Shown: positions 29,230 through 38,342 of the stretch, piece by piece
Layout: each line of letters begins with the position of its first letter
How positions within the stretch are numbered: the stretch's first letter is position 1
Origin: Rhizobium sp. WYJ-E13
GTDB lineage: Bacteria > Pseudomonadota > Alphaproteobacteria > Rhizobiales > Rhizobiaceae
Length of the DNA: 64,000 nt
Reading direction: 5' to 3'
Assembly (NCBI RefSeq): GCF_018987265.1
Contig: NZ_CP076853.1
Coordinates: 930,001 to 994,000 of the forward strand
The notes under the pieces: generated by a model
Seen by the model: the letters and a program-made list of their open reading frames with translations, nothing else
Told to the model about the DNA's origin: nothing
Database searches by the model: none
Made by a program: the position numbers and the translations under genes

Positions 29230-30006
29230 TCAGTCCTGCGGATCGTCCTGGAGAGAAGAGGGATCGAAGCGTTCCCAGCCGCGCGGCGTCAGATGTTCCT
29301 GCGGCTGGAAGCGCGTCTTGTAATCCATCTTCCGCGATCCTTGAACCCAGTAGCCGAGATAGACATGCGGCAGGCCGAGCGCTTTCGTGCGGCGCACATG
29401 ATCGAGGATCATGAACGTGCCGAGCGAGCGCCGGTCGAGATCAGGATTGAAGTAGGAATAGACCATCGAAAGACCGTCGCTCATCGTATCGGTCAGCGCG
29501 GCGGCAAGCAGCTCGCCCTTCGGCCGCGTTTCCAGTCCCGAGCCTTCCTCGCGGCGCCGGTATTCGATGATCTTGGTGTTTACATGCGTGTCTTCCACCA
29601 TGATCGCATAGTCGAGCACGGTCATATCGGACATGCCGCCCTGCTGGTGGCGATAGTCGAGATAGCGGCGGAACAGAGAATATTGCTCGCTTGACGGTTG
29701 GGCCGCAAACTCCGTGGAAATGATATCGGAATTGGCCGCCAGCACCCGCTTCATCGATTTGGTGGGCTCGAATTCCTGCGCCAGGATGCGCACGGACACG
29801 CAGGCGCGACAGGCCTCGCAGGCGGGGCGATAGGCGATGTTCTGTGAACGGCGGAAACCGCCCTGGGTCAGGATATCGTTCATCTCCGCCGCCCGGGGGC
29901 CGACGAGATGGGTGAAGACCTTGCGCTCCATCTCATGCGGCAGATACGGACACGTTGCCGGAGCCGTCAGATAAAACTGAGGGGATGGCGTGGTCTGCGT
30001 ATTCAT
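29230..30006 (-). CDS. bpt: Aspartate/glutamate leucyltransferase (N-end rule)
   Basis: A 258-residue aminoacyl-tRNA-protein transferase. It attaches leucine from Leu-tRNA to proteins with N-terminal Asp or Glu, marking them for ClpAP proteolysis. Family marks are [16 protein letters not shown] near the N-terminus, the cysteine cluster [15 protein letters not shown], and the C-terminal [21 protein letters not shown] start at 30006 (MNTQTTPS); 18 further codons upstream have no family similarity. Older annotations call this arginyltransferase. Confidence 0.93.
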   Translation of the reverse strand: MNTQTTPSPQFYLTAPATCPYLPHEMERKVFTHLVGPRAAEMNDILTQGGFRRSQNIAYRPACEACRACVSVRILAQEFEPTKSMKRVLAANSDIISTEFAAQPSSEQYSLFRRYLDYRHQQGGMSDMTVLDYAIMVEDTHVNTKIIEYRRREEGSGLETRPKGELLAAALTDTMSDGLSMVYSYFNPDLDRRSLGTFMILDHVRRTKALGLPHVYLGYWVQGSRKMDYKTRFQPQEHLTPRGWERFDPSSLQDDPQD

Positions 30007-30128
30007 CTCTTGCGGAGATTTCCTTTCGGGGCACCTGTCATTCCAGACAGCATGACGCAAGAATAAAAAACGTCAACAGCGCGACATTCAGTGCCGCGCA
30101 ATCGAATATTCGATTTCTTGGATATGGC

Positions 30129-30180
30129 GCCCTTTTGTGGCCGGCAAAGGGCGGGCGGAGACTTTATTTCGTCCCCGCCG
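30129..30180 (-). terminator. Possible hairpins downstream of the RDD gene
   Basis: GCCCTTT (30129-30135) pairs with AAAGGGC (30146-30152), and a GGCGG/CCGCC stem follows up to about 30180. They lie just past the RDD gene stop on the minus strand. A clean U-tract is missing, so termination is only possible. Confidence 0.35.
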
Positions 30181-30188
30181 GGCCGGTA

Positions 30189-30647
30189 TTAGCTGATGCG
30201 GATCGTAGCCGTGCCGACGAGGAAATCGTGCAGCAGGCGCGAGCGCTCCGTGAAGAGGCCGACCAGCAGAATCAGCGGCGTCAGCACCGAGTTCAGAATC
30301 CAGAAGAGCGCCAGGTGAGCAATGGCCAGGATGAAGTCCATCGGCCTTCCATCAACGCGCACGATCGCGATACCCATCGCGCGCATGCCAAGCGAAGCTT
30401 GCGACGGACCGCCGACAGTCATGCCAAAATAGAGGCCTGCAACGATGACGAACAGGGCCGGATAAAGAATGAAGCCGAGCCCCAGCGTGACGATCCCCAG
30501 GAAGAACACCACGATCGCCGCGGGAATGCAGAGCAGGGCCACGATGACATAGTCGAGGATGAATGCGAAGACGCGACGGCTGAGCACACCACTATAGGCG
30601 CGCCAGTCCTCCGGTGCGGCATAAAGCGGATTGGGGTTGTAGCTCAT
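30189..30647 (-). CDS. RDD family membrane protein
   Basis: A 152-residue inner-membrane protein with the RDD domain: the arginine/aspartate-bearing first helix (RVFAFILDYVIVALLC), a second pair of helices (VTLGLGFILYPALFVIVAGL) and GMRAMGIAIVRVDGRPMDF. The last segment is FLVGTATIRIS. The function of the family is poorly known; some members help with ion or osmolyte transport. The gene is downstream of hemB on the same strand with a 73-base gap. Confidence 0.85.
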   Translation of the reverse strand: MSYNPNPLYAAPEDWRAYSGVLSRRVFAFILDYVIVALLCIPAAIVVFFLGIVTLGLGFILYPALFVIVAGLYFGMTVGGPSQASLGMRAMGIAIVRVDGRPMDFILAIAHLALFWILNSVLTPLILLVGLFTERSRLLHDFLVGTATIRIS

Positions 30648-30720
30648 CCATATCTCCCTTCGAAAGCCGATGCCGCTGATATGGTATTGTCAGGGGGAAA
30701 TACAATAATTCGCCTGAAAA

Positions 30721-31734
30721 TCACCTTTTTGCCAGGATTTTGGCCACTTCCGGCGCAAAATACGTGAGGATGCCGTCGCAGCCCGCGCGCTTGAAGGCCA
30801 GCAGCGTCTCCATCATGATCCGCTCGCCGTCGATCCAGCCGTTCATCGCTGCGGCCTTGATCTGCGAATATTCGCCGGAGACCTGATAGGCGAAGGTCGG
30901 CAGGCCGAAGGCTTCCTTCACGCGCCAGCAAATGTCGAGATAGGCGAGCCCCGGCTTGACCATCAGCATGTCGGCACCTTCCTCGACATCGAGCGCGGCA
31001 TCGCGGATCGCTTCCGTGCCGTTTGCCGGATTGATGTAATAGCTGTTCTTGTCGCCCTTCAGCAGGCCCTTGGTGTTGATCGCCTCGCGATAGGGACCAT
31101 AGAAGCCGGAAGAGAATTTGGTGGCATAGGACATGATGCCGACGCTCTGGTGTCCGGCGGCATCGAGGCCCCGGCGGATTGCGCCGATACGCCCATCCAT
31201 CATTTCCGAGGGGGCGATGATGTCGGCGCCGGCATCGGCCTGCAGGATTGCCGCCTTGACGACCTGATCGACCGTCTCGTCGTTGACGATCTGGCCGTCG
31301 CGCAGGATGCCGTCATGCCCATGACTGGTGAAGGGGTCGAGCGCGACATCGGTAATAATGCCGATATTGGGCACGGCCTTTTTGATGGCTGCCGTCGTCT
31401 GATTGATGAGGTTATTGGCGACGAGGCTGTTCGACCCTGTCTCATCGCGTAATTCCATCTCTATATCGGGGAAGGTGGCAATGGCAGGGATACCAAGATC
31501 GGCCGCTTCCTTCGCCGCCTCGACCGCCTTGTCGACGCTCATGCGGTTCACTCCGGGCATCGCGGCGATCGGATCGACGATGCCGGTTCCCGGAACGATG
31601 AAGATCGGCCAGATCAAATCGTCAACCGTCAGGCGGTTTTCCTGTACCAGCCGGCGCGTCCAGTCCGCCTTGCGGTTGCGCCGCATGCGGCGGTGACCGG
31701 TGATTTCATCGACGAGATGCGTCTTGTCCTGCAT
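30721..31734 (-). CDS. hemB: Porphobilinogen synthase (delta-aminolevulinate dehydratase)
   Basis: A 337-residue cytoplasmic enzyme condensing two 5-aminolevulinate molecules in heme synthesis. The Schiff-base lysines are in YATKFSSGFYGPYREA and MLMVKPGLAYLD. The metal region reads DVALDPFTSHGHDGIL, without the three cysteines of zinc enzymes, so this is the Mg2+-dependent type found in many rhizobia. The start at 31734 (MQDKTHLVDE) gives the usual length. Longer in-frame extension upstream would be 57 unrelated residues. Confidence 0.96.
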   Translation of the reverse strand: MQDKTHLVDEITGHRRMRRNRKADWTRRLVQENRLTVDDLIWPIFIVPGTGIVDPIAAMPGVNRMSVDKAVEAAKEAADLGIPAIATFPDIEMELRDETGSNSLVANNLINQTTAAIKKAVPNIGIITDVALDPFTSHGHDGILRDGQIVNDETVDQVVKAAILQADAGADIIAPSEMMDGRIGAIRRGLDAAGHQSVGIMSYATKFSSGFYGPYREAINTKGLLKGDKNSYYINPANGTEAIRDAALDVEEGADMLMVKPGLAYLDICWRVKEAFGLPTFAYQVSGEYSQIKAAAMNGWIDGERIMMETLLAFKRAGCDGILTYFAPEVAKILAKR

Positions 31735-31868
31735 GATATCTGCCCCTGGGCCATTCCATTTATCGGAGCGGTCATTATCATGCGCGCCGGGAAATCCAAA
31801 CCGGACGATTGGCCGCGGCGGATGAAACCCGGAAAAATGAAGCTGCGATCCGAACGTGAGGTCTCGCC

Positions 31869-32306
31869 ATGGAACCCGATTCTCCGACGATGCCGAAACG
31901 AACACTGACGGATATCCTCTTCATCTTCTTTCTGCGGCTCGTTGCCGTTTCCTGCTTCTGGTTCGGCCTGCAATATTGGGCGATGCTCGTCGGCTATTCG
32001 CTGGTCGGCGCCGGCCGCTTCGATCTCTTGAGCCTGCCGTGGAGGGTCGCAAGCACGTCCCTTGCCGTTCTTTTCCCGGTCGCCTCGCTCGGCCTCTGGC
32101 TCACGGTCTCCTGGGGGCCGGTCATCTGGGTGCTTGCCGCCGGCGGCCAGATCCTCATGTATGGCCTGCTTCCGCAGATCTTCGGACCCAACCGGCTGAT
32201 CATCCTGCTCCACGTGATCGTCGCCGTCATCTACTGGATTTTCAGGCTTTCTCTGTGGCTGGAGCGGCGCCGGCAGCGTCGCCAGGTAAGCGTTGATTTA
32301 CCCTGA
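31869..32306 (+). CDS. DUF6163 family membrane protein
   Basis: A 145-residue protein with about four transmembrane helices (DILFIFFLRLVAVSCFWFGL, STSLAVLFPVASLGLWL, VIWVLAAGGQILMYGLL, LIILLHVIVAVIYWIF) and a basic cytoplasmic tail. It resembles the Rhizobiales-specific DUF6163 family, whose role is unknown. It is divergent from hemB and upstream of ldtR on the same strand with a 128-base gap. Confidence 0.75.
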   Translation: MEPDSPTMPKRTLTDILFIFFLRLVAVSCFWFGLQYWAMLVGYSLVGAGRFDLLSLPWRVASTSLAVLFPVASLGLWLTVSWGPVIWVLAAGGQILMYGLLPQIFGPNRLIILLHVIVAVIYWIFRLSLWLERRRQRRQVSVDLP

Positions 32307-32352
32307 TACATCAAGGGGTTTTCGTAAGCCTCTGTTAAGCCTGCGGTTTAAG

Positions 32353-32376
32353 TCGAATTTTATATGTATTCGATAG
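32353..32376 (+). promoter_or_regulatory. Inverted repeat before ldtR, possible MarR-type operator
   Basis: TCGAAT (32353-32358) and ATTCGA (32368-32373) are a perfect inverted repeat with a 9-base AT-rich spacer, 62 bases before the ldtR start. The right arm with its flank, ATTCGATAG, recurs at 34791-34799 upstream of ldtP. It is a reasonable guess for autoregulation by LdtR, but the true LdtR site is not known to me. Confidence 0.4.
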
Positions 32377-32434
32377 GGTCTCACTCAAGGCGGGAAGAAA
32401 ACGACACCGCCAAACAAAACAGTGAGGCAGTCAA

Positions 32435-32947
32435 ATGAACACGAAACTCAAGCCGCAGGCGGCATCGACTTTCCATGCACACGAACAGGGCATCCGTGAT
32501 CTTTACATGGAATCCCTTCATCTTGTTGAACGCCTTCATCGTCGTCTGCTCGACGTCATCAAGGACGAGTTCGACCGTCAGGGCCGCAGCGATGTCAACG
32601 CCATCCAGGCGCTGCTCCTCTTCAACATCGGCAACTCCGAACTGACGGCCGGCGAACTGCGCTCCCGCGGCTACTATCTCGGCTCGAACGTTTCCTACAA
32701 CGTCAAGAAACTGGTCGACCTCGGCTTCATCAACCACCAGCGCTCCCGCATCGACCGCCGCTCGGTCCGCATCAGCCTGACCGAAACCGGCCAGGACATC
32801 GCCGAAACGGTGGCCCGGCTCTACGAACGCCACATCGCCTCAATCGACAAGGTCGGCGGCATCGGCACCGACGAGTTCACGCAGATGAACAAGCTCCTGC
32901 AGCGGCTGGATCGCTTCTGGAACGATCAGATCTTGTACCGCCTCTAA
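32435..32947 (+). CDS. ldtR: MarR-type transcriptional regulator LdtR
   Basis: A 170-residue winged-helix regulator. The DNA-binding part runs LTAGELRSRGYYLGSNVSY to HQRSRIDRRSVRISLTETG, flanked by N- and C-terminal dimerisation helices. The sequence resembles LdtR, characterised in Liberibacter and Sinorhizobium as a regulator of an L,D-transpeptidase gene (ldtP) and of osmotic stress tolerance. The matching ldtP lies 2 kb downstream on the same strand, which supports the name. Confidence 0.88.
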   Translation: MNTKLKPQAASTFHAHEQGIRDLYMESLHLVERLHRRLLDVIKDEFDRQGRSDVNAIQALLLFNIGNSELTAGELRSRGYYLGSNVSYNVKKLVDLGFINHQRSRIDRRSVRISLTETGQDIAETVARLYERHIASIDKVGGIGTDEFTQMNKLLQRLDRFWNDQILYRL

Positions 32948-33615
32948 GATGGCGACCATCTGTCCCCAGGCATGAACACCAGAATGCCCTGGTCGGCACT
33001 GACCGCATCAAAGGGCACGAGAGGGCACAGGTGGCGCGGATCCATGCGCCGCTTGAACGCCAGCGATTTCCGACCTCCAATCGGCACCTGAAGCGCACGC
33101 GGTTTCCCTCCGCGATGCGCTTTTCTGCTTTACTTCGGGGCACAAGGCCAAGCAGCACGATAGGCAGCCAGAAACTGACCCGTCATGGAAAAGTGGCGTT
33201 TGGCCGGATTATCCTCAAGGTACTTGGGGAAAGTGGATTGATTGTAGCTGCAATAATGGCAGGGCGTCATGTTGCAGTGCAGGTCTACGAGGCGTCCAAG
33301 CCAGCGGTCGATAAAAATTAACGCAACGAGAAACGAAGAAATGGCAGCAAGAGCACGGCTGCTTTTTCTCTTAGGGCTGTGAGCATTGCACTGTGGGAAA
33401 GTCGAATAAACGGATTTAGCGCAAACAATAAATTTGAGAGGTTTCGCTAATTCCTAAGAATTAACAGCGATATAGGACGCGAATCACCTGTTAGTAATGA
33501 CATCAAGGTGGGCGTTAAACGGCATTTGCGGGCCTGAACCTATTGAACGAATCAGCGGTTTAGGCGTATTGCGTAGCAGTAGCAGGCGAATTTCTTTTTT
33601 AAGGAGAAGTCCGCC
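32948..33615. other. 668-base stretch between ldtR and the first tiny membrane protein gene
   Basis: No recognised gene lies here apart from one doubtful small frame at 33193-33321. From about 33360 the sequence becomes AT-rich and holds TCGAAT at 33402-33407. A weak terminator-like hairpin (GCAGC 33344-33348, GCTGC 33358-33362, then TTTTT) lies in the middle. The last 15 bases carry a strong AAGGAGAAG ribosome-binding site for the gene at 33616. Confidence 0.5.
33193..33321 (+). CDS. Doubtful small membrane protein frame
   Basis: A GTG-initiated 42-residue frame (VAFGRIILKVLGESGLIVAA and onwards) with one possible transmembrane stretch. GGAAAA lies directly before the GTG, and a weak terminator-like hairpin with TTTTT lies 22 bases after the stop. 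No family is recognised, and the frame is open for 97 codons in total, so it may be chance. Confidence 0.25.
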   Translation: MAFGRIILKVLGESGLIVAAIMAGRHVAVQVYEASKPAVDKN

Positions 33616-33801
33616 ATGCAGGAACCTGAAAATTCTCTCATCATTGAAATTTGGAAGATGAAGGCAACGGCTAAAGGCCGGTTTGCAATCGTTGCCGTTC
33701 TCGGCTTTGTCTTCGCCTTCATGGCTGGCGTGACCTACTTCGGCGGTACACAGCTCCTCGACCGGTATAGCCCCGTGACAACAGCCTCAATCGAAAAATA
33801 G
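33616..33801 (+). CDS. Tiny single-pass membrane protein, copy 1
   Basis: A 61-residue protein with AAGGAGAAG 7 bases before the ATG. A short polar N-terminus carries ENSLIIEIWKMKATAKG, and one transmembrane helix follows (FAIVAVLGFVFAFMAGVTYF). The N-terminal pattern NSL..E....KATA.G is shared with the gene at 34078, so the two are probably paralogues. Their place between ldtR and ldtP suggests a role in the envelope, but no function is known. Confidence 0.7.
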   Translation: MQEPENSLIIEIWKMKATAKGRFAIVAVLGFVFAFMAGVTYFGGTQLLDRYSPVTTASIEK

Positions 33802-34077
33802 ACCCCAGCCATATCGAGATAAGGTCGAATAACGTTATGCCTGTTCGTAAATGCCGGTCCAACCGGAACGATTGCAGAAAACGAGAGTCGCGATTTAGAC
33901 GACGAAAAAGCTCATGAAACAGTGCGCTATCGTATTCACGTGGTTGTGTAATTCTTAACAAAAGCAGCGTTTGCGGTTTTCGGTTGCGTCCACGCTCTTG
34001 CATCGAATCAAATTGCTTCAGACTATGCGCAGCAGCAGCAGAGCACGATGTTCTCAAATTAATGGAGAAGTGTGCTC

Positions 34078-34248
34078 ATGGAACAAAACTCCCTCGCATT
34101 TGAAGGTTTTGGCATCAAGGCAACCGCCTTGGGCACATTGCCCGTTGCCGGACTTCTGGCGCTGCTTACGATCTATCTCGTTACTCTAACCATTCTGCGG
34201 CACCGGGAGGTTTCACAACGGCCTCGGCGCACCAAATTGCCGAAATGA
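34078..34248 (+). CDS. Tiny single-pass membrane protein, copy 2
   Basis: A 56-residue protein beginning MEQNSLAFEGFGIKATALG with one transmembrane helix (LPVAGLLALLTIYLVTLTIL) and a basic tail (RHREVSQRPRRTKLPK). GGAGAAG lies 9 bases before the ATG. It shares the NSL..E....KATA.G motif with the gene at 33616. The strong ribosome-binding sites and the shared motif are the case for both being real. Confidence 0.65.
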   Translation: MEQNSLAFEGFGIKATALGTLPVAGLLALLTIYLVTLTILRHREVSQRPRRTKLPK

Positions 34249-34360
34249 TGCCCGGCCGAAGCGGGGATCGTAATCAGGCGAATGACACGCGCCTCATCAC
34301 CATCTTCGCAACGAAGATAGCTCGCCACACCGTTGAGGGTGCAGCGAGCAATATTCGTTA

Positions 34361-34645
34361 TCAGGCGGCTTCGCGATTATCCTCGTCAGTTTCCCGGAAT
34401 GCCTTCTTCCAACGCCGGTCCGAAGCCTGGCCGGCATAGCTGGCGGCGTTGAAGATTGCGCAGTTGTCTTCCTTCAGTAGCTTCAGCCAACTCTCGATGT
34501 ATCTGGCTGACCGGAAGGCCGCCGGGATATCGAGACGAGCGCAGAGGAAGGAGGAACCCAACTCGGCGCAAAGCTCCTCTCTCGCATAGGCCGTATCCAC
34601 TCCCCTCTGCGTGGCATCTTTGCAACGCATGCCAGACAAGCGCAA
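34361..34645 (-). pseudogene. C-terminal relic of an ArdC-like antirestriction protein
   Basis: The 94-residue frame reads YAREELCAELGSSFLCARLD and then YIESWLKLLKEDNCAIFNAA. This is the end of the ArdC/DUF1738 zincin-like protein family, which is normally about 300 residues and plasmid- or element-borne. The N-terminal ssDNA-binding part and the metalloprotease HExxH are missing; sequence upstream of 34645 shows no family similarity. It is therefore a truncated remnant of a mobile element, although a short start codon lets it still read as a frame. Confidence 0.7.
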
Positions 34646-34972
34646 AGCCCGGTATTCAAGCCCTTTTTTAGTCGTTATTAACCCTCACGGTTTACCCGTC
34701 ATATGGTTCGTTGCATGCGGTTTCCGGCAACCGGCAGTCTGTCTTCCGGCCCGGCAACACGAATTGGCCATATTGATGTGACAGCGGAATATTCGATAGC
34801 CGGCGTCCTCGATGGACCATTGGCGCCATCCAGGTTGCTCGCAATCTCGTGATGGGACTGGCGGAATTTCCTGCTGCGCCGGAAGAACGAACGGATAGGG
34901 ATCTGCGTTAAAGCGCAGGATATCGCAAAGGGCCGCGGGTTCCTCCGCCGTGGCATTGAGTGGTTGGGACGA
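34646..34972 (+). promoter_or_regulatory. 5' region of ldtP
   Basis: A 327-base gap without a convincing gene. It contains ATTCGATAG (34791-34799), also found before ldtR, and several short GC-rich hairpins (GTTGC at 34710 with GCAAC at 34754). The promoter of ldtP and any LdtR site should be here. Confidence 0.4.
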
Positions 34973-36274
34973 ATGTCTAAGAAGAACGGAATTGAAGCTC
35001 TCTCGCGCCGCGCCTTCCTGGCGTCGGCGGCAACGGTTGGTGCCGGCGCGCTTGCCGCGCCCGCATTCGCGCAATCGGCGCTCGATGGGCTCCTGAATGC
35101 CCCGAGGCGCGGCAACTGGGACGACCAGTTCGATGCCAAGGCCGCCTCGCGCACGGCGACGGCCGTCCTTTCCAATACCCCGATCCTCAGCCCACAGTCG
35201 GTGCCGAGCACGCAGCAGGCGATCTGGCAGTATCAGCAGATCGCGTCCGCCGGCGGCTGGCCCGAGGTCAATCCGGGCGATCAGCGCCTGCAGCTCGGTG
35301 TCAGCTCCCCCGCCGTCCAGGCCCTGCGCCAGCGTCTGGCGATCACCGGCGACCTGCCACGTGAGGCCGGCCTTTCCAACGCCTTCGATTCCTATGTCGA
35401 CGGCGCCGTCAAACGCTTCCAGGCCCGTCACGGCTTGCCGGCCGATGGTGTGCTCGGCGAATTCACGCTGAAGGCGATGAACATCCCGGCTGATGTTCGC
35501 CTGCAGCAGCTGAACACCAACCTCATCCGGCTGCAGACTTTCCCGGAAGACCTGGGCCGCCGTCATCTGATGGTCAACATTCCGGCCGCCTATGTGGAAG
35601 CCGTTGAAGACGGCAGCGTCGCGACGCGCCATACCGCGGTTGTCGGCCGTCTGAGCCGCCCGACGCATCTCGTCAATTCGAAGGTCTACGAAGTCATCCT
35701 CAACCCGTACTGGACGGCACCCCGCTCGATCGTCGAGAAGGACATCATGCCGCTGATGCGCAAGGATCCGACCTATCTCGAAAAGAACGCCATCCGCCTG
35801 ATCGACGGCAAGGGCAATGAAGTTGCCCCGGAAACCGTCGACTGGAACGGCGAGGCGCCGAACCTGATGTTCCGTCAGGACCCCGGCAAGATCAACGCCA
35901 TGGCATCGACGAAGATCAACTTCTACAACAAGAACGGCGAGTACATGCACGACACGCCGCAGCAGGGCCTGTTCAACAAGCTCATGCGCTTCGAATCCTC
36001 GGGCTGCGTGCGCGTCCAGAACGTCCGCGACCTCACGACCTGGCTGCTGCGGGAAACGCCCGGCTGGAACCGCCAGCAGATGGAGCAGGTGATCGCAAGC
36101 GGCGTCAATACGCCGATCAAGCTCGCGACCGAAGTTCCTGTCTATTTTGTCTACATCTCGGCCTGGGGCATGCCCGACGGCGTCGTCCAGTTCCGCGACG
36201 ATATCTACGAGATGGACGGCAATGCCGAACTGGCGCTCGACACGACTTCGGGCATGGAGCAGCCGGTTCAGTAA
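34973..36274 (+). CDS. ldtP: Tat-exported L,D-transpeptidase with peptidoglycan-binding domain
   Basis: A 433-residue periplasmic enzyme that makes 3-3 cross-links in peptidoglycan or attaches proteins to it. A twin-arginine-type signal (SRRAFLASAATVGAGALAAP) is followed by a peptidoglycan-binding domain (VQALRQRLAITGDLP ... VDGAVKRFQARHGLPADG) and a YkuD domain with the catalytic cysteine in SSGCVRVQN. I start at the ATG 34973; a TTG three codons upstream is also in frame. The regulator gene ldtR is 2 kb upstream. Confidence 0.92.
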   Translation: MSKKNGIEALSRRAFLASAATVGAGALAAPAFAQSALDGLLNAPRRGNWDDQFDAKAASRTATAVLSNTPILSPQSVPSTQQAIWQYQQIASAGGWPEVNPGDQRLQLGVSSPAVQALRQRLAITGDLPREAGLSNAFDSYVDGAVKRFQARHGLPADGVLGEFTLKAMNIPADVRLQQLNTNLIRLQTFPEDLGRRHLMVNIPAAYVEAVEDGSVATRHTAVVGRLSRPTHLVNSKVYEVILNPYWTAPRSIVEKDIMPLMRKDPTYLEKNAIRLIDGKGNEVAPETVDWNGEAPNLMFRQDPGKINAMASTKINFYNKNGEYMHDTPQQGLFNKLMRFESSGCVRVQNVRDLTTWLLRETPGWNRQQMEQVIASGVNTPIKLATEVPVYFVYISAWGMPDGVVQFRDDIYEMDGNAELALDTTSGMEQPVQ

Positions 36275-36297
36275 TCCGAACATCAAACGATCCTCAG

Positions 36298-36323
36298 AAG
36301 CCGCGCCATGTGCGCGGCTTTTT
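36298..36323 (+). terminator. Rho-independent terminator of ldtP
   Basis: AGCCGCGC and GCGCGGCT form an 8-bp stem with a five-base loop, followed by a TTTT run, 24 bases after the ldtP stop. Confidence 0.88.
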
Positions 36324-36455
36324 CATTCCAGCGGGGCCGTAGCCAACGCAAACCACTCACCCCGCGCGCTTAGCCCAGCAAATGTCGTTCTTCGTATTGC
36401 CCTCGCATCGGCGGAAGGCTAATACCTTGCCGCATTCCACCGTAGGAGCCAGCCC

Positions 36456-37754
36456 ATGACCAATGCTTCCACCGAATCCTTCTTCAATCGCTCGCTTGCG
36501 GACGTCGATCCGGAAATCTTCGGCGCGATCGGAAAGGAACTCGGTCGTCAACGGCATGAGATCGAACTGATCGCATCCGAGAACATCGTTTCCCGCGCCG
36601 TTCTGGAAGCCCAGGGCTCCATCATGACCAACAAATACGCCGAGGGTTATCCGGGCAAGCGCTACTACGGTGGCTGCCAGTTCGTCGATATCGCCGAGGA
36701 ACTGGCGATCGAGCGCGCCAAGAAGCTCTTCGGCGTCAACTTCGCCAACGTTCAGCCGAACTCCGGTTCGCAGATGAACCAGGCCGTATTCCTGGCGCTG
36801 CTGCAGCCGGGCGATACGTTCATGGGTCTCGACCTGAATTCCGGCGGTCACCTGACGCATGGTTCGCCGGTCAACATGTCCGGCAAGTGGTTCAACGTCG
36901 TGTCCTACGGCGTGCGTGAAGGCGACAATCTGCTCGACATGGATGACGTCGAGCGTAAGGCTAAAGAACACAAGCCGAAGCTGATCATCGCCGGCGGCAC
37001 GGCCTATTCCCGTATCTGGGACTGGAAGCGCTTCCGCGAGATCGCCGACAGCGTCGGCGCTTATCTGATGGTCGACATGGCCCACATTGCGGGTCTCGTT
37101 GCCGGTGGCGTGCATCCGTCGCCGTTCCCGCACTGCCATGTTGCGACCACCACTACCCACAAGTCGCTCCGCGGCCCGCGCGGCGGCGTCATCCTGACGA
37201 ATGACGAAGATCTGGCGAAGAAGTTCAACTCCGCCGTTTTCCCCGGCCTCCAGGGCGGCCCGCTGATGCACATCATCGCCGCCAAGGCCGTTGCCTTCGG
37301 CGAAGCCCTGCAGCCGGAATTCAAGGATTATGCCGCTCAGGTCGTCAAGAACGCCAAGGCGCTCGCCGAAACGCTTGTCGCCGGCGGCCTCGATGTCGTC
37401 TCGGGCGGCACGGACAACCACCTGATGCTGGTTGACCTGCGCAAGAAGAACGCCACCGGCAAGCGCGCAGAAGCCGCACTCGGCCGCGCCTACATCACCT
37501 GCAACAAGAATGGTATCCCGTTCGACCCTGAAAAGCCCTTCGTCACCTCGGGTGTTCGCCTCGGCGCTCCGGCCGGCACGACGCGCGGCTTCAAGGAAGC
37601 CGAATTCCGTGAAATCGGGAACCTCATCGTCGAGGTTCTCGATGGTCTGAAGGTCGCCAATTCCGACGAAGGCAATGCCGCCGTCGAAGCTGCAGTCCGC
37701 GGCAAGGTGGTGAATCTGACCGATCGCTTCCCCATGTATGACTACATGGGCTAG
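36456..37754 (+). CDS. glyA: Serine hydroxymethyltransferase
   Basis: A 432-residue PLP enzyme that interconverts serine and glycine with tetrahydrofolate, the main source of one-carbon units. The PLP lysine is Lys236 in [13 protein letters not shown]. Other marks are [13 protein letters not shown] and the YPGKRYYGG substrate loop. It heads a region with nrdR and rib genes, but a 100-base palindromic repeat separates it from nrdR. Confidence 0.97.
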   Translation: MTNASTESFFNRSLADVDPEIFGAIGKELGRQRHEIELIASENIVSRAVLEAQGSIMTNKYAEGYPGKRYYGGCQFVDIAEELAIERAKKLFGVNFANVQPNSGSQMNQAVFLALLQPGDTFMGLDLNSGGHLTHGSPVNMSGKWFNVVSYGVREGDNLLDMDDVERKAKEHKPKLIIAGGTAYSRIWDWKRFREIADSVGAYLMVDMAHIAGLVAGGVHPSPFPHCHVATTTTHKSLRGPRGGVILTNDEDLAKKFNSAVFPGLQGGPLMHIIAAKAVAFGEALQPEFKDYAAQVVKNAKALAETLVAGGLDVVSGGTDNHLMLVDLRKKNATGKRAEAALGRAYITCNKNGIPFDPEKPFVTSGVRLGAPAGTTRGFKEAEFREIGNLIVEVLDGLKVANSDEGNAAVEAAVRGKVVNLTDRFPMYDYMG

Positions 37755-37850
37755 AGCGCCGTGCGCCCGTTCGGGCGCACAAGTCGCTCTAATTCTTTGA
37801 ATCTACGCATCAGGCTTTCCGAAAATCGGTTCCGATTTTCGGGCCGATGC
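37753..37850. repeat. Mosaic palindromic repeat between glyA and nrdR
   Basis: Two hairpins lie side by side. The first has GTGCGCCC (37761-37768)/GGGCGCAC (37773-37780) inside AGAGCG/CGCTCT. The second is a perfect 11-bp stem CCGAAAATCGG (37819-37829)/CCGATTTTCGG (37832-37842) with a two-base loop. This structure is a repeat family common in rhizobial intergenic regions, and it begins at the glyA stop codon. Confidence 0.85.
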
Positions 37851-37863
37851 TCAAGGAGAAGGC

Positions 37864-38340
37864 ATGCGCTGCCCCTATTGCGGTTCGGAAGACACTCAGG
37901 TCAAGGATTCCCGCCCGGCGGAGGATAACACCTCCATCCGCCGGCGCCGCATCTGTCCGGATTGCGGCGGCCGCTTCACGACCTTCGAGCGCGTGCAGCT
38001 TCGCGAATTGATGGTCACCAAGAAGACCGGCCGAAAGGTTCCCTTCGATCGTGACAAGCTCGTCCGGTCCTTCGATGTGGCATTGCGCAAGCGTCCGGTC
38101 GATCGCGATCGCATCGAGCGCGCTGTCTCCGGCATCGTGCGCCGGCTGGAGAGCTCGGGCGAGACGGAAATCTCCTCCGAGCAAATCGGCCTGCAGGTGC
38201 TCGAAGCGATGAAGAGCCTCGATGATGTCGGCTTCGTGCGTTACGCCTCGGTCTATCGCGATTTTTCGCATGCCGAGGATTTCGAAAAGCTGATCGCCGA
38301 GCTCAACGCCAAGATCGCCCGCGATCCACTGGACGGCTGA
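37864..38340 (+). CDS. nrdR: Transcriptional repressor NrdR
   Basis: A 158-residue repressor of ribonucleotide reductase genes. A four-cysteine zinc ribbon ([32 protein letters not shown]) is followed by an ATP-cone domain ([20 protein letters not shown]) that senses ATP/dATP. The start overlaps the ribosome-binding context AAGGAGAAGGC. It is followed closely by ribD. Confidence 0.97.
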   Translation: MRCPYCGSEDTQVKDSRPAEDNTSIRRRRICPDCGGRFTTFERVQLRELMVTKKTGRKVPFDRDKLVRSFDVALRKRPVDRDRIERAVSGIVRRLESSGETEISSEQIGLQVLEAMKSLDDVGFVRYASVYRDFSHAEDFEKLIAELNAKIARDPLDG

Positions 38341-38342
38341 CC

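Noticed and set aside
33031..33192. Longer upstream extension of the doubtful small frame at 33193
   Set aside because: The upstream residues are Arg/Ser-rich with no signal or domain, and there is no ribosome-binding site.
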